Below are positions 1 to 7,793 of a stretch of 25,149 bases of DNA, one piece after another. The notes under the pieces were generated by a model. That model made no database searches and was not told where the DNA came from. It saw only the letters and a program-made list of their open reading frames with translations. The stretch lies in the NCBI GenBank assembly GCA_038245435.1, contig JBBRSL010000015.1, positions 1 to 25,149 on the forward strand, read 5' to 3'. The first letter of the stretch is position 1. Every line of letters starts with the position of its first letter. The DNA comes from JBBRSL01 sp038245435. GTDB lineage: Bacteria; Patescibacteriota; Saccharimonadia; Saccharimonadales; CAIOMD01. The translations under genes and the position numbers were made by a program.

Positions 1-103
1 ATATTTCGGCTTTCTTTTTTTGATCGTCAACTGTTTTAAGATGCCAAAACCACGAAGAGCTTGCCATGAATAAAATGATGACGATAACAATAAAAAGTTT
101 CAT
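1..103 (-). CDS. N-terminal fragment of a membrane-anchored protein
   Basis: This is the beginning of a gene that runs off the left edge, read on the minus strand from an ATG at 101-103. The 34 visible codons are open to the edge. The protein begins MKLFIVIVIILFMASSSWFW, a single hydrophobic helix of about 18 residues, followed by a charged stretch (KTVDDQKKKAE), so it is probably a membrane-anchored or exported protein. It is divergent from tilS and shares the 56-bp gap with it. A TATGTT box on the minus strand (115-120) lies 11 nt before the start, and no Shine-Dalgarno site is visible. No family can be assigned from this fragment. Confidence 0.5.
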   Translation of the reverse strand, partial: MKLFIVIVIILFMASSSWFWHLKTVDDQKKKAEI

Positions 104-144
104 GCATTTATTTGAACATACCGTGCGCTATTTAACTAGCTTGC

Positions 145-150
145 TATGAT
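145..150 (+). promoter_or_regulatory. -10 box of tilS
   Basis: TATGAT ends 9 nt before the ATG at 160 and no Shine-Dalgarno site separates them, which suggests a leaderless or near-leaderless transcript. No good -35 hexamer is seen at the right distance. Confidence 0.5.
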
Positions 151-159
151 GGTAACGAT

Positions 160-1044
160 ATGGATTTACAAACACGAGTTCCAACCGGTACGTATATTGT
201 GGCGGTTTCGGGTGGTGTCGATTCGATTGTGCTACTCAATTTGCTTACAAAGACAGATAGTAAACTAATCGTTGCGCATTTTGATCACGGCATTCGACAT
301 AACTCTGCTGACGATGCGGAATTTGTACGGCAACTTGCGGGCCACTATAACCTGCCATTTGAAGAAGAGCAGGCTCACCTAGGCCCCGACGCGAGTGAAG
401 ATCAAGCCCGTAAAGCCCGTTATGAATTTTTAGCCCGGGTAACGAGTAAGTACCATGCTGACGCAGTCATAACGGCGCATCACCAAGACGACGTTATCGA
501 AACGAGCATTATTAATTTACTGCGAGGTACGGGTAGGCATGGCTTAACGTCGCTGAGGAGCCGTGAGGCAATGATGCGACCGTTACTGGAGATACCTAAA
601 AGTGAACTTATTGCATACGCGACGGCTAACCAACTTGATTGGCGTGAAGACCAAACAAACCTCGATACTAAATATCTACGCAATAAAGTCAGGCTTGAGA
701 TTGTGCCCAAGATGACTCCCCCGCAAAGGAGTGAATGGCTCGCAAAACTACAAAAAGCAGCAATCATAAACGAAAAGCTAGATCGTGAACTGCAGAATGG
801 GTTGAGGCGCGGCTTGCACAAAGGCCAGCCGGTGCTTAGCCGGCAATGGTTTTGCATGTTACCCCACGTTGTTGCCAAAGAAATGCTGATAGTCATTTTA
901 CGGCAGGTCGGCGCCCAGGATGTTGATCGTAAAACCGTTGAAAGACTAACGGTACAGATTAAAACGGTGCCACACGGTAAGACACTTGAGGGCGCTGGGA
1001 TAAAGATTATTCTCACAAAACGCTCAGCTCGCTTCCTAAAGTAA
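160..1044 (+). CDS. tilS: tRNA(Ile)-lysidine synthase
   Basis: TilS uses ATP to attach lysine to C34 of the CAU anticodon of tRNA-Ile2, so that it reads AUA rather than AUG; the reaction is cytosolic and generally essential. The N-type PP-loop SGGVDS is at residues 17-22. It is followed by the family segments HFDHGIRH (about 41-48), the Q-x-R-K-x-R-Y-x-F-L stretch (about 82-92), AHHQDDVIET (about 105-114) and LRNKVRLEIVPKM (about 172-184). At 294 aa it is on the short side, with a reduced C-terminal substrate-binding region. The start is the first ATG in frame, directly downstream of a -10-like box. It precedes ftsH, a tilS-ftsH order common in bacteria, although hpt is absent here and ftsH has its own promoter. 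Confidence 0.93.
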   Translation: MDLQTRVPTGTYIVAVSGGVDSIVLLNLLTKTDSKLIVAHFDHGIRHNSADDAEFVRQLAGHYNLPFEEEQAHLGPDASEDQARKARYEFLARVTSKYHADAVITAHHQDDVIETSIINLLRGTGRHGLTSLRSREAMMRPLLEIPKSELIAYATANQLDWREDQTNLDTKYLRNKVRLEIVPKMTPPQRSEWLAKLQKAAIINEKLDRELQNGLRRGLHKGQPVLSRQWFCMLPHVVAKEMLIVILRQVGAQDVDRKTVERLTVQIKTVPHGKTLEGAGIKIILTKRSARFLK

Positions 1045-1098
1045 TTACACTAAGCCAAGAATATTTTTTTAGGGGTGAGGGATTTTGCAATATTCGGG

Positions 1099-1104
1099 TA
1101 TAAT
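1099..1104 (+). promoter_or_regulatory. -10 box of ftsH
   Basis: A consensus TATAAT ends 8 nt before the ftsH ATG at 1113. The 8-nt gap (AGCCCCGT) has no Shine-Dalgarno site, so transcription probably starts at or within a base or two of the ATG. Confidence 0.65.
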
Positions 1105-1112
1105 AGCCCCGT

Positions 1113-2975
1113 ATGGATAAGAAACCTAAGAAGGGGAGCAAACCCTCGAATAAAAAGTTGATTAAAAATGTAGGCTTTATTGCCATCATTGTTTTGTTTT
1201 TGGGCGTCTTTTTGCTGAGCTACAATCAGCCTGTAAAACTAGCCGATAAGCCGTATAACGAAATTATTAATCGTGCCAATAACGGTGAAATAAGTAAGCT
1301 GACGGTCAGCGGCGACAAAATCGAAGTCACACCAAAGGGCGGAGACAAAGCGACTGAGAAAACACGTAACGAAGCCAACGCGACACTCTACGGCCCAGGC
1401 GGTTTAACCAATAAGAACGTTACCGTTGAATTTAAGGCTGCCAGTAGTAATAGCGCTACCTGGACAGCACTTGCGATCAATCTTTTGCCAGTCATCATTA
1501 TTGTATTAGTACTGGTGTTTATGTTGCGCTCTGCTCAGGGCCAGGGCAATCAAGCGATGGGCTTTGGTAAATCAACGGCTAAGCTCTATGGTAATGAAAA
1601 AGAGCCCGTTATGTTCAAAGACGTGGCCGGTAATGGCGAAGCAAAACAAGACCTAGAGGAAGTTGTCGATTTCCTTAAGCATCCTAAAAAGTTCTTAGCT
1701 GTCGGTGCTCGTATACCAAAGGGTGTACTGCTCGTGGGCCCTCCTGGCACCGGTAAAACAATGATGGCTCGTGCTGTTGCGGGTGAAGCGGGTGTACCGT
1801 ACTTTAGTATTTCTGGTTCTGAGTTTGTGGAAATGTTTGTTGGTGTTGGTGCCAGCCGTGTGCGAGATTTATTTAGCAAAGCAAAAAAGAACGCCCCAGC
1901 TATTATCTTTATCGATGAAATTGATGCAGTTGGTCGCCGTCGTGGTAGCGGCATGGGTGGTGGGCATGACGAGCGTGAGCAGACGCTGAACCAAATTTTG
2001 GTTGAGATGGATGGTTTTGAACAGGGCGAAAATGTAATTATTATTGCCGCCACGAACCGCATGGATGTACTTGACCCAGCACTCTTGCGCCCGGGTCGTT
2101 TTGACCGACGTGTTGGTATTGGTTTGCCTGATCGTAAAGATCGATTCGACATTCTCAAAGTGCATTTTGCCAAGAAGCCACTTGAAAAATCGGTTGACCT
2201 TGAAGCATTGGCTGCTAAAACAGCTGGTTCAAGTGGCGCAGATCTTGCCAATATGGCCAACGAAGCAGCCATTGTAGCGGCCCGTAACAATCGTACGACT
2301 ATAACTAGTGAAGATGTCACAGAAGCTTTTGAAAAGGTTGCGATTGGCCCAGAGCGTAAGAACAAGATAATGAACGAAAAAGAAAAAGAGCTTACTGCAT
2401 ATCACGAAGCAGGGCATGCAATTGTCGGCCACGTATTACCCGATAGTGACATGGTTCACAAAGTTACCATCATTCCTCGTGGTGGTACCGGTGGTGTAAC
2501 CTGGTTTATCCCACCTGAGGATAAAAGTTACCATAGCATTATTGAATACAAGGACGTGCTGGCGCGTATGCTTGGTGGCCGCATCGCCGAAGAAGTTATT
2601 TATGGCCCAGACCGCGTAACGACGGGTGCCGGTAATGACCTGCAAAAAGCTGCTGAGCTGGCACGTGAAATGGTTGTCAACCAAGGTATGGGTAAAAAAT
2701 TACGCGACCAAGTATTCCATGTTGAAGAAGGCATGATGATGGATCGTATGATGCATGAGCGCACCTATTCAGAGGACACTGCAAAACTTATCGACCAAGA
2801 AGTTGAAGAGCTCATTAGTGAAGCAGCAAAACGAGCTCGCCTCACTATCAACGCGAATAAAAAGCATCTCGAAGCCTTGAAAGATGCATTGCTTGATAAA
2901 GAAACAGTAGAAGCACCAGAAGTTCTCACGCTTTTAGAAGGCTCACGATTGCCGAAAGAAGCAGCTCTCTACTAG
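1113..2975 (+). CDS. ftsH: ATP-dependent zinc metalloprotease FtsH
   Basis: FtsH is a membrane-bound AAA+ protease that forms a hexamer, extracts and degrades misfolded membrane proteins and degrades selected regulators. The visible architecture is complete. A basic N-terminus is followed by TM1 (about 18-37), an extracytoplasmic domain (about 40-115) and TM2 (about 118-138). The AAA domain has Walker A GPPGTGKT (209-216), Walker B IIFIDE (264-269) and the second region of homology around RPGRFDRR (326-333). The peptidase domain has HEAGH (431-435) with the expected third zinc ligand in GAGNDL (D509). The length of 620 aa is normal. The frame starts at the ATG just after a TATAAT box. Confidence 0.97.
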   Translation: MDKKPKKGSKPSNKKLIKNVGFIAIIVLFLGVFLLSYNQPVKLADKPYNEIINRANNGEISKLTVSGDKIEVTPKGGDKATEKTRNEANATLYGPGGLTNKNVTVEFKAASSNSATWTALAINLLPVIIIVLVLVFMLRSAQGQGNQAMGFGKSTAKLYGNEKEPVMFKDVAGNGEAKQDLEEVVDFLKHPKKFLAVGARIPKGVLLVGPPGTGKTMMARAVAGEAGVPYFSISGSEFVEMFVGVGASRVRDLFSKAKKNAPAIIFIDEIDAVGRRRGSGMGGGHDEREQTLNQILVEMDGFEQGENVIIIAATNRMDVLDPALLRPGRFDRRVGIGLPDRKDRFDILKVHFAKKPLEKSVDLEALAAKTAGSSGADLANMANEAAIVAARNNRTTITSEDVTEAFEKVAIGPERKNKIMNEKEKELTAYHEAGHAIVGHVLPDSDMVHKVTIIPRGGTGGVTWFIPPEDKSYHSIIEYKDVLARMLGGRIAEEVIYGPDRVTTGAGNDLQKAAELAREMVVNQGMGKKLRDQVFHVEEGMMMDRMMHERTYSEDTAKLIDQEVEELISEAAKRARLTINANKKHLEALKDALLDKETVEAPEVLTLLEGSRLPKEAALY

Positions 2976-2980
2976 GATTA

Positions 2981-2994
2981 AGATTCGCGAATCT
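2981..2994. repeat. perfect 14-bp palindrome over the murJ -35 region
   Basis: AGATTCGCGAATCT is identical to its own reverse complement. It lies in the 60-bp gap between ftsH and murJ, 14 bp before the murJ -10 box, where a -35 element would be expected. There is no T-tract, so it is not an intrinsic terminator. It is a candidate operator, but no regulator can be named. Confidence 0.5.
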
Positions 2995-3007
2995 AAACAT
3001 AAACACC

Positions 3008-3013
3008 TATAAT
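3008..3013 (+). promoter_or_regulatory. -10 box of murJ
   Basis: TATAAT ends 22 nt before the murJ ATG. Unlike most starts in the window it leaves room for a leader, which holds a short TAAGGT Shine-Dalgarno-like motif (3020-3025) 10 nt before the ATG. Confidence 0.55.
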
Positions 3014-3035
3014 TACTGCTAAGGTAAACCAATAA

Positions 3036-4604
3036 ATGAATCGATTGCTCAGTCGCGCTAACAAAAGACTCGGAATTGGCTCAGCTGCGACACTTCTTGC
3101 TGCGGCTGGGTTTATAGGTATTTTCTTAGGTATTTTGCGTACCAAGCTTATCAATGCAAACTTTGTACCGTTTGAGTCGGACGCATACTTTGCAGCATTT
3201 AAAATACCTGATTTAGTATTCTTTACGCTCGCTTCAGGTGCACTTGGCGTGGCTTTTTTGCCGATATTGAGTGAACGCCTGCAAAAGAACCGACAAAGTG
3301 CCTGGGAAGTAGCAACCTATGTACTCAACTTTTTAGCAATCATATCGTTTTTGGCATCAATCTTAATTATTATTTTTGCTCGCCCTATTATGGGGCTGGT
3401 CGCTAACGGTTTTACTCCCGAGCAACTCGATCTGTCGGTCGCGATTATGCGTATTATTAGTGTTAACATTTTTTTGTTTGCCGTATCGACGGTACTCACC
3501 ACAGTTCAACAATCTACCGGCCGGTTCTTTTTTATGGCAATAGCGCCACTGTTTTACAATGGCTCAATCATCGCCGCTATATATTTGTTTGGTGATAAAT
3601 ATGGCATTGTTGGCTTGAGCCTTGGTGTGGCGATTGGTGCCATGCTGCAACTTGGAGTCGTTGCTTTTGGTATGATTGGGCTCAATTTTAAATACCGGCC
3701 AAAAATTGATTTTAAAAATAAATCGTTCCGCGAAGTGCTTACAATTTTACCAGCTCGTTCTATTGACCAAGGCGTTGACTATATCAATGGAATCGTCGAA
3801 ACCCGCTTTGCGTCGCGGCTGGCAATTGGTTCGGTTACTAATTACGAAAATGCTCTCTTGCTGCACAATGCGCCAATTATGCTTATTGGTAATGCCATCT
3901 CTACAGCTGCCTTCCCACGTTTAACTGATAGGCTGGCACAGGGTCGGGCCGATTTATTCCGTAAGGAATTTCGACGAGTGTTCTTGACGATGATTTGGAT
4001 ATCGCTACCAGTTGTCATTGTGTCTTATTTTGCTCGAGGTTATTTAGCACGCATTATTTTTGCTCGTGATAACAGAGAAATCGCCGCTATTTTTGGCTTT
4101 TTGTGTATTGCCATATTCTTTCGTATTTTATATACCATGCTATCGCGTTATTTTTATGCGCACAAAGATACTAAGACACCACTCTATGTTTCGCTGTTCA
4201 CTATTAGCTTCAATGTATTTTTGGCCTATAACTTATCAAAACCTGGTGCGTACGGAGTCGTCGGGCTTGCACTGGCACAGAGTATAGTGGCCTTCACAGA
4301 GGATATGATTCTGATTGCAATTATTATTAAGCGCGATAGAAATCTATTTAATAAAACGTTTATGGCAACCCTTGTACGAATTATTTCTGTCACTGGCTTT
4401 TCTCTTTTAGCAGGTTTTATTGCCGTACAGCTATTTCCGCTTACTTCAGCCGACCAAGGGATAGCGATTATCGCAAAATTAATTATTATTACGGTTTCAG
4501 TATTTGCGGCGCATCTTCTTGCATCGTATGCTTTTGAACTTCGAGAAGCGCGCTTTGTCATGAGTAAGCTCAAACGAATGATACTCCGACCAGTAAAGAT
4601 TTAG
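3036..4604 (+). CDS. murJ: MurJ-type lipid II flippase (MviN family)
   Basis: MurJ moves lipid II, the peptidoglycan precursor, from the inner to the outer face of the cytoplasmic membrane. The 522-aa product is hydrophobic along its whole length, with about 14 predicted membrane segments, which matches the MOP-superfamily fold of MurJ. Family landmarks are the N-terminal GFIGIFLGILRTKLINANFV segment, ESDAYFAAFKIPDLVFFTLASGAL with its conserved acidic and aromatic residues, and the Arg near residue 260 in the segment starting ETRFASRLA. The C-terminus is short and basic. It stands between ftsH and lepA with its own promoter. Wzx-type polysaccharide flippases share the fold, but the N-terminal motif favours MurJ. 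Confidence 0.88.
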   Translation: MNRLLSRANKRLGIGSAATLLAAAGFIGIFLGILRTKLINANFVPFESDAYFAAFKIPDLVFFTLASGALGVAFLPILSERLQKNRQSAWEVATYVLNFLAIISFLASILIIIFARPIMGLVANGFTPEQLDLSVAIMRIISVNIFLFAVSTVLTTVQQSTGRFFFMAIAPLFYNGSIIAAIYLFGDKYGIVGLSLGVAIGAMLQLGVVAFGMIGLNFKYRPKIDFKNKSFREVLTILPARSIDQGVDYINGIVETRFASRLAIGSVTNYENALLLHNAPIMLIGNAISTAAFPRLTDRLAQGRADLFRKEFRRVFLTMIWISLPVVIVSYFARGYLARIIFARDNREIAAIFGFLCIAIFFRILYTMLSRYFYAHKDTKTPLYVSLFTISFNVFLAYNLSKPGAYGVVGLALAQSIVAFTEDMILIAIIIKRDRNLFNKTFMATLVRIISVTGFSLLAGFIAVQLFPLTSADQGIAIIAKLIIITVSVFAAHLLASYAFELREARFVMSKLKRMILRPVKI

Positions 4605-4625
4605 CCATAGAAGGGCTACCTCTGT

Positions 4626-4631
4626 TATAAT
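4626..4631 (+). promoter_or_regulatory. -10 box of lepA
   Basis: TATAAT ends 8 nt before the lepA ATG at 4640. No Shine-Dalgarno site is present in the gap AAGCAACC. Just upstream a 5-bp inverted repeat (TAGCC 4602-4606, GGCTA 4614-4618) overlaps the murJ stop codon; it has no following T-tract. Confidence 0.6.
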
Positions 4632-4639
4632 AAGCAACC

Positions 4640-6421
4640 ATGCGCCTCGACCATATTAGAAATTTTTGTATCATAGCCCATATTGACCACGGTAAAAGTA
4701 CCTTGGCTGATAGGCTCATGGAAATTACCGAAACGGTCGATAAGCGAAATATGAAATCGCAGTTGCTCGATAAGATGGACTTGGAGCGAGAAAAAGGTAT
4801 TACTATTAAGCTCGCACCAGTACGTATGAAGTACACCGACTTCGAACTAAACCTTATCGATACACCCGGCCACGTCGACTTTAGCTACGAAGTATCGCGT
4901 AGCCTCGAAGCTTGCGAAGGGGCCATATTGGTTGTCGATGCCAGTCAAGGCATTCAAGCGCAAACGCTGGCAAACGTATATTTGGCACTTGCAGCAGACC
5001 TCACAATTATTCCGGTACTTAATAAAATTGATTTACCAGCAGCAGACGTTGAACGGGTGAGTGCAGAAGTAATCGCCTTATTGGGCTGTAAAAAAGAAGA
5101 AATTCTACATATATCAGCAAAAACAGGCGCGGGTGTGCCAGAGGTTTTAGATGCTATTGTTGCACGAGTTCCTGCGCCAAAAACAGGTGATTCTACTCAA
5201 ATGCGCGCCTTAATTTTTGATAGCTACTACGATGATTACCGTGGTGTCATTTTGTATTTACGTGTATTTGATGGAGGCCTGAAAAAAGGCGACATTATGC
5301 AAATGATCGGTACTGGTAGTAATGGTATCGCACTCGAAGTAGGTTGCCTAAAACCAGATATGTTCGCAACCGGTGAACTTAAAACCGGTGAAATCGGCTA
5401 TGTGGTTACGAACTTAAAGAGCACCCGAGAAGCTCGTGTGGGCGATACCGTTACATTGCAAAAAAGCCCCGCGCCATTAGCTCTACCTGGCTATAAAGAG
5501 GTAAAACCATTTGTATACGCTGGATTTTTTCCTGACAGTAACGAAAACTACCAGTTACTCAAAGACGCAATCGAAAAGTTAAGTCTGAGTGATTCAGCTC
5601 TGCAATTCGAACCTGAGAATTCGCCAGTGCTCGGCTTTGGTGTGCGTATTGGCTTTTTAGGCCTATTACACATGGATATCATTAAAGAGCGCCTCGAACG
5701 TGAATATAACCTCGAACTTGTTGTTACGAACCCAAGTACCGATTATCATGCGTTGATGACTTCGGGTGAAGAGCTTGATATTAAGAGCGCCAGCGATTTG
5801 CCTGACCCTGCAAAAATAGCGGAAATTCGTGAACCATGGATTAAGGGTGAAGTTGTGTGCCCAAAAGATTATGTGGGGGCAGTTATTCAACTTATTGTAA
5901 GCAAACGGGGTATCCACAAAAACCTGAGCTATGTTGATGCTCAGCTAGCACTCGTTAGCTTTGACGCACCACTAGCAAACTTGCTCACTGACTTTTATGA
6001 TCAGCTTAAAAGCATCACCAGTGGCTATGGCTCGTTCAATTACGAATTGCACAACTACCGCACCCAAGAACTCGTGCGTCTCGATTTTTACATTGCCGGA
6101 GACCGAGTTGATGCGCTCAGTATTATGGTACATAAATCTGAAGCCGATAGCCTTGGCCGTATCACAGTAAAAAAGCTCAAAGATGTTATCCCGCGCCAGA
6201 ACTTTCAGGTTGCCTTGCAGGCTGCCGTCGGAGGCCGATTTATTGCCCGCGAAGATTTAAGCGCTTACCGCAAAGATGTAACCACTGGACTATACGGTGG
6301 TGATGTTTCGCGTAAGAAAAAGGTGCTCGCCAAACAAGCCAAAGGCAAAAAACGCATGAAACGTTTTGGTAAAGTAGATATCCCAGCCGAGGCCTTCACA
6401 GTAATGCTCAAACGCGATTAG
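4640..6421 (+). CDS. lepA: Elongation factor 4 (back-translocating GTPase LepA)
   Basis: LepA/EF4 is a ribosome-dependent GTPase related to EF-G, implicated in translation under stress and in 30S assembly. The GTPase motifs are all present: G1 AHIDHGKST (13-21), the switch segment EKGITI (51-56), G3 DTPGHVDF (74-81) and G4 NKID (128-131). The EF-G-like beta barrel and domains III and V follow, and the LepA-specific C-terminal domain is seen in the YRKDVTTGLYGGDVSRKKK segment and the final KRFGKVDIPAEAF. The length of 593 aa is typical. It converges with the peroxiredoxin gene across a 112-bp gap and no intrinsic terminator is obvious between them. Confidence 0.96.
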   Translation: MRLDHIRNFCIIAHIDHGKSTLADRLMEITETVDKRNMKSQLLDKMDLEREKGITIKLAPVRMKYTDFELNLIDTPGHVDFSYEVSRSLEACEGAILVVDASQGIQAQTLANVYLALAADLTIIPVLNKIDLPAADVERVSAEVIALLGCKKEEILHISAKTGAGVPEVLDAIVARVPAPKTGDSTQMRALIFDSYYDDYRGVILYLRVFDGGLKKGDIMQMIGTGSNGIALEVGCLKPDMFATGELKTGEIGYVVTNLKSTREARVGDTVTLQKSPAPLALPGYKEVKPFVYAGFFPDSNENYQLLKDAIEKLSLSDSALQFEPENSPVLGFGVRIGFLGLLHMDIIKERLEREYNLELVVTNPSTDYHALMTSGEELDIKSASDLPDPAKIAEIREPWIKGEVVCPKDYVGAVIQLIVSKRGIHKNLSYVDAQLALVSFDAPLANLLTDFYDQLKSITSGYGSFNYELHNYRTQELVRLDFYIAGDRVDALSIMVHKSEADSLGRITVKKLKDVIPRQNFQVALQAAVGGRFIAREDLSAYRKDVTTGLYGGDVSRKKKVLAKQAKGKKRMKRFGKVDIPAEAFTVMLKRD

Positions 6422-6472
6422 CTACAAGGGGATTGGGGAATGGTAGATGGGTAACGGGGATTAGCTACAGCA

Positions 6473-6528
6473 ATTCTCATAGCCGTAGCTTGTAAATCCT
6501 TTTATTTATATGCCTAACAGATGAGAAT
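6473..6528. repeat. inverted repeat between convergent lepA and bcp
   Basis: ATTCTCAT near the left end and ATGAGAAT near the right end of the lepA-bcp gap are perfect 8-bp complements separated by about 40 nt. They could close a long-looped hairpin at the point of convergence. No T-tract follows immediately, so a terminator role is only a guess. Confidence 0.25.
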
Positions 6529-6533
6529 ATTGC

Positions 6534-6986
6534 TTATTTTTGGAGTGTTTTTAAATCTTTGAGTAATTCACCAACGTGGGTCAGTGGATTTACGCCTTCG
6601 TACGTTTTAGCAATGTCGCCTTCAGGGTTAATTAAGTACGTATTACGGTTTATGCCCATATATTCGCGCCCCATAAACTTTTTTTGCGCCCAAGCGCCAT
6701 AAGCTTGAATCGTTTCAGTACTCGTGTCACTGAGTAGGGTGAAGTTTAAGTTGTGCTTATCAGCAAATTTTTTGTGGCTTGCAACAGTATCTTTTGAAAT
6801 ACCTAGAACTACCGCGCCTGCATCTTTTAATACTTGGCGGCCGTCTCTAAAATTACAGGCTTCTTTGGTGCAGCCCGGTGTGGCATCTTTTGGATAAAAG
6901 TATACGATTACCCATTTGCCGGCATATTGGGCAAGCGCATGAACGTTGTTGTTTTGGTCGGGGAGCGAAAAATTTGGTGCTTTCAT
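6534..6986 (-). CDS. bcp: Bcp/PrxQ-type thiol peroxidase
   Basis: This peroxiredoxin reduces hydrogen peroxide and alkyl hydroperoxides using a reactive cysteine, with thioredoxin as the usual reductant. The motif PKDATPGCTKEAC (32-44) gives the peroxidatic Cys39 with the preceding Thr and Pro of the PxxxTxxC signature, and the resolving Cys44 five residues later, the arrangement of the atypical 2-Cys Bcp subclass. The conserved downstream arginine lies in the YMGINRNTYLI segment. The length of 150 aa is typical. The gene is divergent from the guanylate-kinase-like gene, with only 16 bp between the two start codons, and its promoter overlaps the opposing one. Confidence 0.93.
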   Translation of the reverse strand: MKAPNFSLPDQNNNVHALAQYAGKWVIVYFYPKDATPGCTKEACNFRDGRQVLKDAGAVVLGISKDTVASHKKFADKHNLNFTLLSDTSTETIQAYGAWAQKKFMGREYMGINRNTYLINPEGDIAKTYEGVNPLTHVGELLKDLKTLQK

Positions 6987-6990
6987 ACGT

Positions 6991-6999
6991 TATAGTATA
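6991..6999. promoter_or_regulatory. overlapping divergent -10 boxes of bcp and the kinase-like gene
   Basis: The 16 bp between the divergent start codons contain TATAGTATA. Read forward, TATAGT (6991-6996) ends 6 nt before the ATG at 7003. Read in reverse, TATACT (6999-6994) ends 7 nt before the ATG at 6986. The boxes share three bases, so two polymerases could not occupy both promoters at once, and any -35 element must lie inside the opposing coding sequence. Confidence 0.6.
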
Positions 7000-7002
7000 T
7001 CT

Positions 7003-7743
7003 ATGTTCGATGATTCATCGCCACTAAAACATTTAACTGACTTTCAGCGCATTCTAAAAACGTATAAGCCGAGCCTTGAGCTTTTGGATTTATTGCAAAA
7101 CCATCAGTTTGTTATTTTGGCAGCCCCAACTGCCGCAGGGCGCAATACTATTATCAAAAACCTGATTATGACCGGTAAGTATTACTATGTAATTTCTGAT
7201 ACTACGCGGCGACCGCGCATCAATAATGGTGTACCTGAACGAAGTGGCGAAGAATATTGGTTTAAGAGTGAAGATGAGTTTTTGCAAGGCCTTAAAAATG
7301 GCGCTTACATTGAGGCCGCCGTTATTCACAATCAACAAGTATCTGGTATTAGCCTCAACGAAATGCGTCAAGGCTCAAAAAGTAACAGGGTAATGATTAC
7401 TGATGTTGACATACACGGCGCCGATAGCATTATGAGTTATAGCGATACAACGGTACCGGTATTTGTACTACCGCCCAACTTTGCAGAATGGATGAAGCGT
7501 CTTGATGGCCGTGGTGCGATGGACCCAGCAGAAAAACGTCGGCGACTCATAAGTGCTGCAGAAGAAATTCAGCTGTCACTCCAGCGGGGCTATTTTAAGT
7601 TCATAATTAACTGGGATTTAAAGCTCACCATAGAAGAGCTCCACCAACATATCCTCATGAAATCGTTTGGCGAGGCAGAGCAACTAGCAGCGCACGGGCA
7701 TGCCCAACAACTCCTCATTGATATCGAAAAATGGCTCAAGTAA
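7003..7743 (+). CDS. guanylate-kinase-like protein with degenerate P-loop
   Basis: The fold assignment rests on the GMK-type segment VISDTTRRPRINNGVPERSG (about 63-82), which resembles the guanylate-binding stretch S-x-T-T-R-x-P-R-x-G-E, followed by EEYWF. The P-loop position reads APTAAGRNT (41-49) where guanylate kinases have G-P-S-G-x-G-K-S-T: the first glycine is Ala, the catalytic lysine is Arg and the serine is Asn. ATP binding may be weakened or the protein may have another role. An upstream in-frame ATG at 6946 exists, but 7003 is preferred because a -10 box lies 6 nt upstream and the extension would overlap the divergent bcp. The 246-aa length exceeds usual guanylate kinase (about 205) by N- and C-terminal extensions. 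No other guanylate kinase is in the window. Confidence 0.7.
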   Translation: MFDDSSPLKHLTDFQRILKTYKPSLELLDLLQNHQFVILAAPTAAGRNTIIKNLIMTGKYYYVISDTTRRPRINNGVPERSGEEYWFKSEDEFLQGLKNGAYIEAAVIHNQQVSGISLNEMRQGSKSNRVMITDVDIHGADSIMSYSDTTVPVFVLPPNFAEWMKRLDGRGAMDPAEKRRRLISAAEEIQLSLQRGYFKFIINWDLKLTIEELHQHILMKSFGEAEQLAAHGHAQQLLIDIEKWLK

Positions 7744-7759
7744 TAGCAGCATAAGCACA

Positions 7760-7787
7760 TTGACAAAATAGCAAAATTGTGTAAAAT
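7760..7787 (+). promoter_or_regulatory. promoter of the alpha/beta-hydrolase-like gene
   Basis: TTGACA (7760-7765), a 16-bp spacer and TAAAAT (7782-7787) form a near-consensus sigma-70 promoter. The -10 box ends 6 nt before the ATG at 7794, again leaving no room for a leader. Confidence 0.65.
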
Positions 7788-7793
7788 TATTGT

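Noticed and set aside
480..1016. Long open frame antisense to tilS
   Set aside because: It lies wholly inside a well-supported gene, and its protein has no recognisable motifs and a composition typical of antisense translation.
1586..2365. 259-codon open frame antisense to ftsH
   Set aside because: It mirrors the conserved AAA region; the serine- and arginine-rich product is typical of a shadow frame.
6946..7002. Upstream ATG extension of the guanylate-kinase-like protein
   Set aside because: It would overlap the start of divergent bcp and include both -10 boxes; the ATG at 7003 fits the promoter.
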